A DNA stretch of 64,000 nucleotides from assembly GCF_000622385.1 (NCBI RefSeq), contig NZ_JASD01000008.1, forward strand, positions 310,001 through 374,000, in the 5' to 3' direction. The notes below the pieces were generated by a model. That model saw nothing but the letters and a program-made list of their open reading frames with translations, ran no database searches and had not been told where the DNA came from. Shown here piece by piece: positions 62,438 to 64,000 of the stretch (positions are counted from its first letter, which is position 1; each line of letters begins with the position of its first letter). Source of the stretch: Sulfitobacter noctilucicola. Its GTDB lineage: Bacteria; Pseudomonadota; Alphaproteobacteria; Rhodobacterales; Rhodobacteraceae. The translations under genes and the position numbers were made by a program.

Positions 62438-63166
62438 TCAGTCCAGCGGATCAACGGCGCGACAAAGCGTGAACATGCGACTGGCGTGGAGGAAACTTTC
62501 TTTCTTCAACGCGGCCAACTCTTCTGCCTGATCGTCCGCGCCCCACTGCTCCGCCTGCCAGATCTCGTCCAGCCGCGACAGGGTCCAGATTTCATCGGCT
62601 GAAGCCCGGTTCAACGCTGTGGCAAATCCGAGAATCAGTGACCCCGACAGGCTCACAAGGTCGTGGAACGCTGCGAGTTCAAAGGGGCTCAGGGCATGGG
62701 TACGCCGCCGCAAAGCCTCTAGCGCGGTTGGGTCCTGAGGCGCGTGCATCACTCCAACTCGCGGTATCAGCCGTGCTTCGAGCGCTTCTGCAGCCCAATC
62801 CAGCATCGGGTCCCAAAGCGTTGCCTGACGCGCAATCAATGCGTCAGGCTGCGGTGCGCGATAACACAGCAGGTCGCTATCGCCGTAATCCGCAAGCATA
62901 TCCGCAACCTCACCGTGCTGAATGGCGACTTTGTCGATTGCAGCATTCGCCGTTTTGGTCGCTGGCATCAGGTGAGGTTTGATCTCTTCTTCCTGTGCAT
63001 CCCATTCTTCAGCGACGACCTGTGCCATCGCCTCCGTCGGCATAATCAGGGCGCGTTTGGCTGGTGTTTTAACTTCGCGTCCATCCAGTCGCACGCCGAA
63101 ACCCTCGGCCTCTGGAACAACTGAGGCCTCTTTCCAAAACCGTTTGGCTTTCCACGCACCGCTCAT
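62438..63166 (-). CDS. ATP12-family F1-ATPase assembly chaperone
   Basis: 242 residues from the ATG at 63166, which overlaps the HAD-gene stop as ATGA. It matches ATP12, the alphaproteobacterial and mitochondrial chaperone for the F1 alpha subunit: KRFWKEASVVPEAEGFGVRLDGR, TPAKRALIMPTEAMAQVVAEEW in parts, DLLCYRAPQPDALIARQ and the late LSRLDEIWQAEQWG. Length is usual. Its presence supports an alphaproteobacterial origin. Confidence 0.92.
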   Translation of the reverse strand: MSGAWKAKRFWKEASVVPEAEGFGVRLDGREVKTPAKRALIMPTEAMAQVVAEEWDAQEEEIKPHLMPATKTANAAIDKVAIQHGEVADMLADYGDSDLLCYRAPQPDALIARQATLWDPMLDWAAEALEARLIPRVGVMHAPQDPTALEALRRRTHALSPFELAAFHDLVSLSGSLILGFATALNRASADEIWTLSRLDEIWQAEQWGADDQAEELAALKKESFLHASRMFTLCRAVDPLD

Positions 63167-63846
63167 ATCTGCAGCCCCCACACCTCTTGCAATACAGTCG
63201 GCAAGCCCGCGAAATCATCAATCATATGCGCCGCAGCACCCAACCTGTCGCGTCCATGATAGCCCCAGCTTACCCCGATCCCCGGGACGCCTGCAGCTGC
63301 GGCCATTTCCATATCGAAACTGGTATCGCCCACCATCACCGTATCGCCGGTGCTGACGCCCGCATCTTGGATTGCCTGCCGGATCATCGACGGATGCGGT
63401 TTGGACGGATGAAAGTCCGCGACCTGCTGGGTCACGAAAAGACCTTCCAATCCATGGCCCTCTATCAGTTTATCAAGACCGCGTTTAGATTTTCCAGTCG
63501 CCACCCCAAGCAGGATATTGTCGACCGCCTGCAAGCGTTCCAGCGTCTCTTTGGCACCTGCGTAGAAAGGCGCAGTCTGGGCTGTGCCTGCTTCGGCACG
63601 CTCGGTCATATAGGTGTTCTTGTATGCTTCGACCATCTGCCGATGCGCGGTGGTCGACAGCTCGGGTGCCAGGATCGGGTAGATTTGGTCCAATGACAGG
63701 CCCACAACACTCAACAGCGTCTGACGGTCGGGAAGCGGATGATCGACGGCGGCAAACGCAGCAGCCATTGACGATACAATCGTGGCCTGACTGTCGACCA
63801 GCGTACCGTCGACATCAAAAATGACCAAACGCAGGCGGTCGCTCAT
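63163..63846 (-). CDS. HAD-family phosphatase (Gph/PGP-like)
   Basis: A 227-residue haloacid-dehalogenase-type hydrolase. Catalytic Asp pair in FDVDGTLVDSQ (D11, D13), motif II in VATGKSKRG with Thr, and motif IV in MVGDTSFDMEMA. The helical cap is of type C1. Closest to phosphoglycolate phosphatases by layout; substrate uncertain. It overlaps genes on both sides by 4 bp (RluA-type before, ATP12 after). Confidence 0.88.
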   Translation of the reverse strand: MSDRLRLVIFDVDGTLVDSQATIVSSMAAAFAAVDHPLPDRQTLLSVVGLSLDQIYPILAPELSTTAHRQMVEAYKNTYMTERAEAGTAQTAPFYAGAKETLERLQAVDNILLGVATGKSKRGLDKLIEGHGLEGLFVTQQVADFHPSKPHPSMIRQAIQDAGVSTGDTVMVGDTSFDMEMAAAAGVPGIGVSWGYHGRDRLGAAAHMIDDFAGLPTVLQEVWGLQI

Positions 63847-64000
63847 TGCAGGCTCTCGAACGGATCATCAGCGGCAAGATCTTCGGTCCAGCCAAATGTC
63901 TCCCACGAATGGGCCATATGCTCGGGCAATTCCGCAGTCACTGTCATCAGCTTGCGGGTCGAGGGATGTTCAAACCGCATCAGACGGGCATGCAGATGCA
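63843..64000 (-). CDS. RluA-family pseudouridine synthase, C-terminal end only
   Basis: The window ends within this gene. The visible 51 C-terminal residues begin HLHARLMRFEHPSTRKL, which is the end of the RluA/RluC catalytic domain (HLHAxxxxFxHP), followed by a short acidic tail ending FESLQ. It is the first gene of the run with HAD and ATP12, coupled by ATGA. Confidence 0.8.
   Translation of the reverse strand, partial: HLHARLMRFEHPSTRKLMTVTAELPEHMAHSWETFGWTEDLAADDPFESLQ

Noticed and set aside
1..64000. CRISPR array or cas genes
   Set aside because: No regularly spaced short repeats and no Cas-like proteins were seen.

Overview
The window looks like chromosome from a marine alphaproteobacterium of the Rhodobacteraceae (roseobacter group). 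This rests on protein content and gene order: rpmH-rnpA-yidD ... yidC-MOSC-engB-argB, an aap/bzt amino-acid ABC operon, an ATP12 chaperone gene next to HAD and RluA-type genes, a tripartite tricarboxylate transporter, and a NasS/NasT-controlled nitrate assimilation operon. No genus is claimed.

Layout. (1) 130-3984 (+): CmcJ/NvfI-type oxygenase, short-chain dehydrogenase, quinone-oxidoreductase-like protein and a PAP2 membrane phosphatase. A 12-bp motif is repeated upstream of the first and third genes. (2) 4259-9915 (+): a tight five-gene set (GT2 polyprenyl-phosphate-type glycosyltransferase, GT39-like membrane transferase, GT4 glycosyltransferase, SAM methyltransferase, LPG-synthase-type membrane protein), probably for a lipid-linked glycan. 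(3) 9986-13907 (-): a polyamine-type ABC importer.

(4) 14223-44429: a probable 30-kb genomic island. At the right end is a complete tRNA-Arg(ACG) (44353-44429, minus strand). Just past its 3' end lies the N-terminal stub of a P4-type integrase, cut off by an IS3-family remnant. At the left end (14223-14291) is a directly repeated copy of the tRNA 3' end plus its terminator. There are two cargo modules. Module A (15795-27147) has a TctD/TctE two-component pair, TctC, a TctA-TctB fusion, a PrpF-type isomerase, a D-2-hydroxyacid dehydrogenase, a signal-less solute-binding-fold protein, an AbrB-type membrane protein, a GntR/FCD regulator with a perfect 22-bp operator palindrome, and a TcuA-like tricarballylate dehydrogenase. 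It reads as uptake and oxidation of tricarballylate or aconitate-like tricarboxylates. Module B (29027-43053, minus) has nasT-nasS, an ANTAR-type terminator leader, nrtA, nrtB, a tandem-ATPase nrtC/D, nirB, nirD, nasA, a TrpD2-like gene and cysG: a complete nitrate-to-ammonium pathway including transport, siroheme supply and regulation. A dead IS110 copy (amber stop) sits between the modules.

(5) 44507-64000: core-like genome with an orphan histidine kinase, a MerA/Lpd-like flavoprotein coupled to a TVP38/VTT membrane protein, rpmH, rnpA, yidD, a DUF3833-type lipoprotein, ttcA, an EAL phosphodiesterase with a degenerate GGDEF domain, yidC, a MOSC protein, engB, argB, an iron-sulfur protein, sixA-like, aapJQMP, ATP12, an HAD phosphatase and the end of an RluA-type gene running off the window.

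All four transport operons that begin with a binding-protein gene (polyamine, TctC, NrtA, AapJ) carry a strong stem-loop just after that gene. Most neighbouring genes overlap by 4 bp (ATGA/GTGA), which was used to choose starts.
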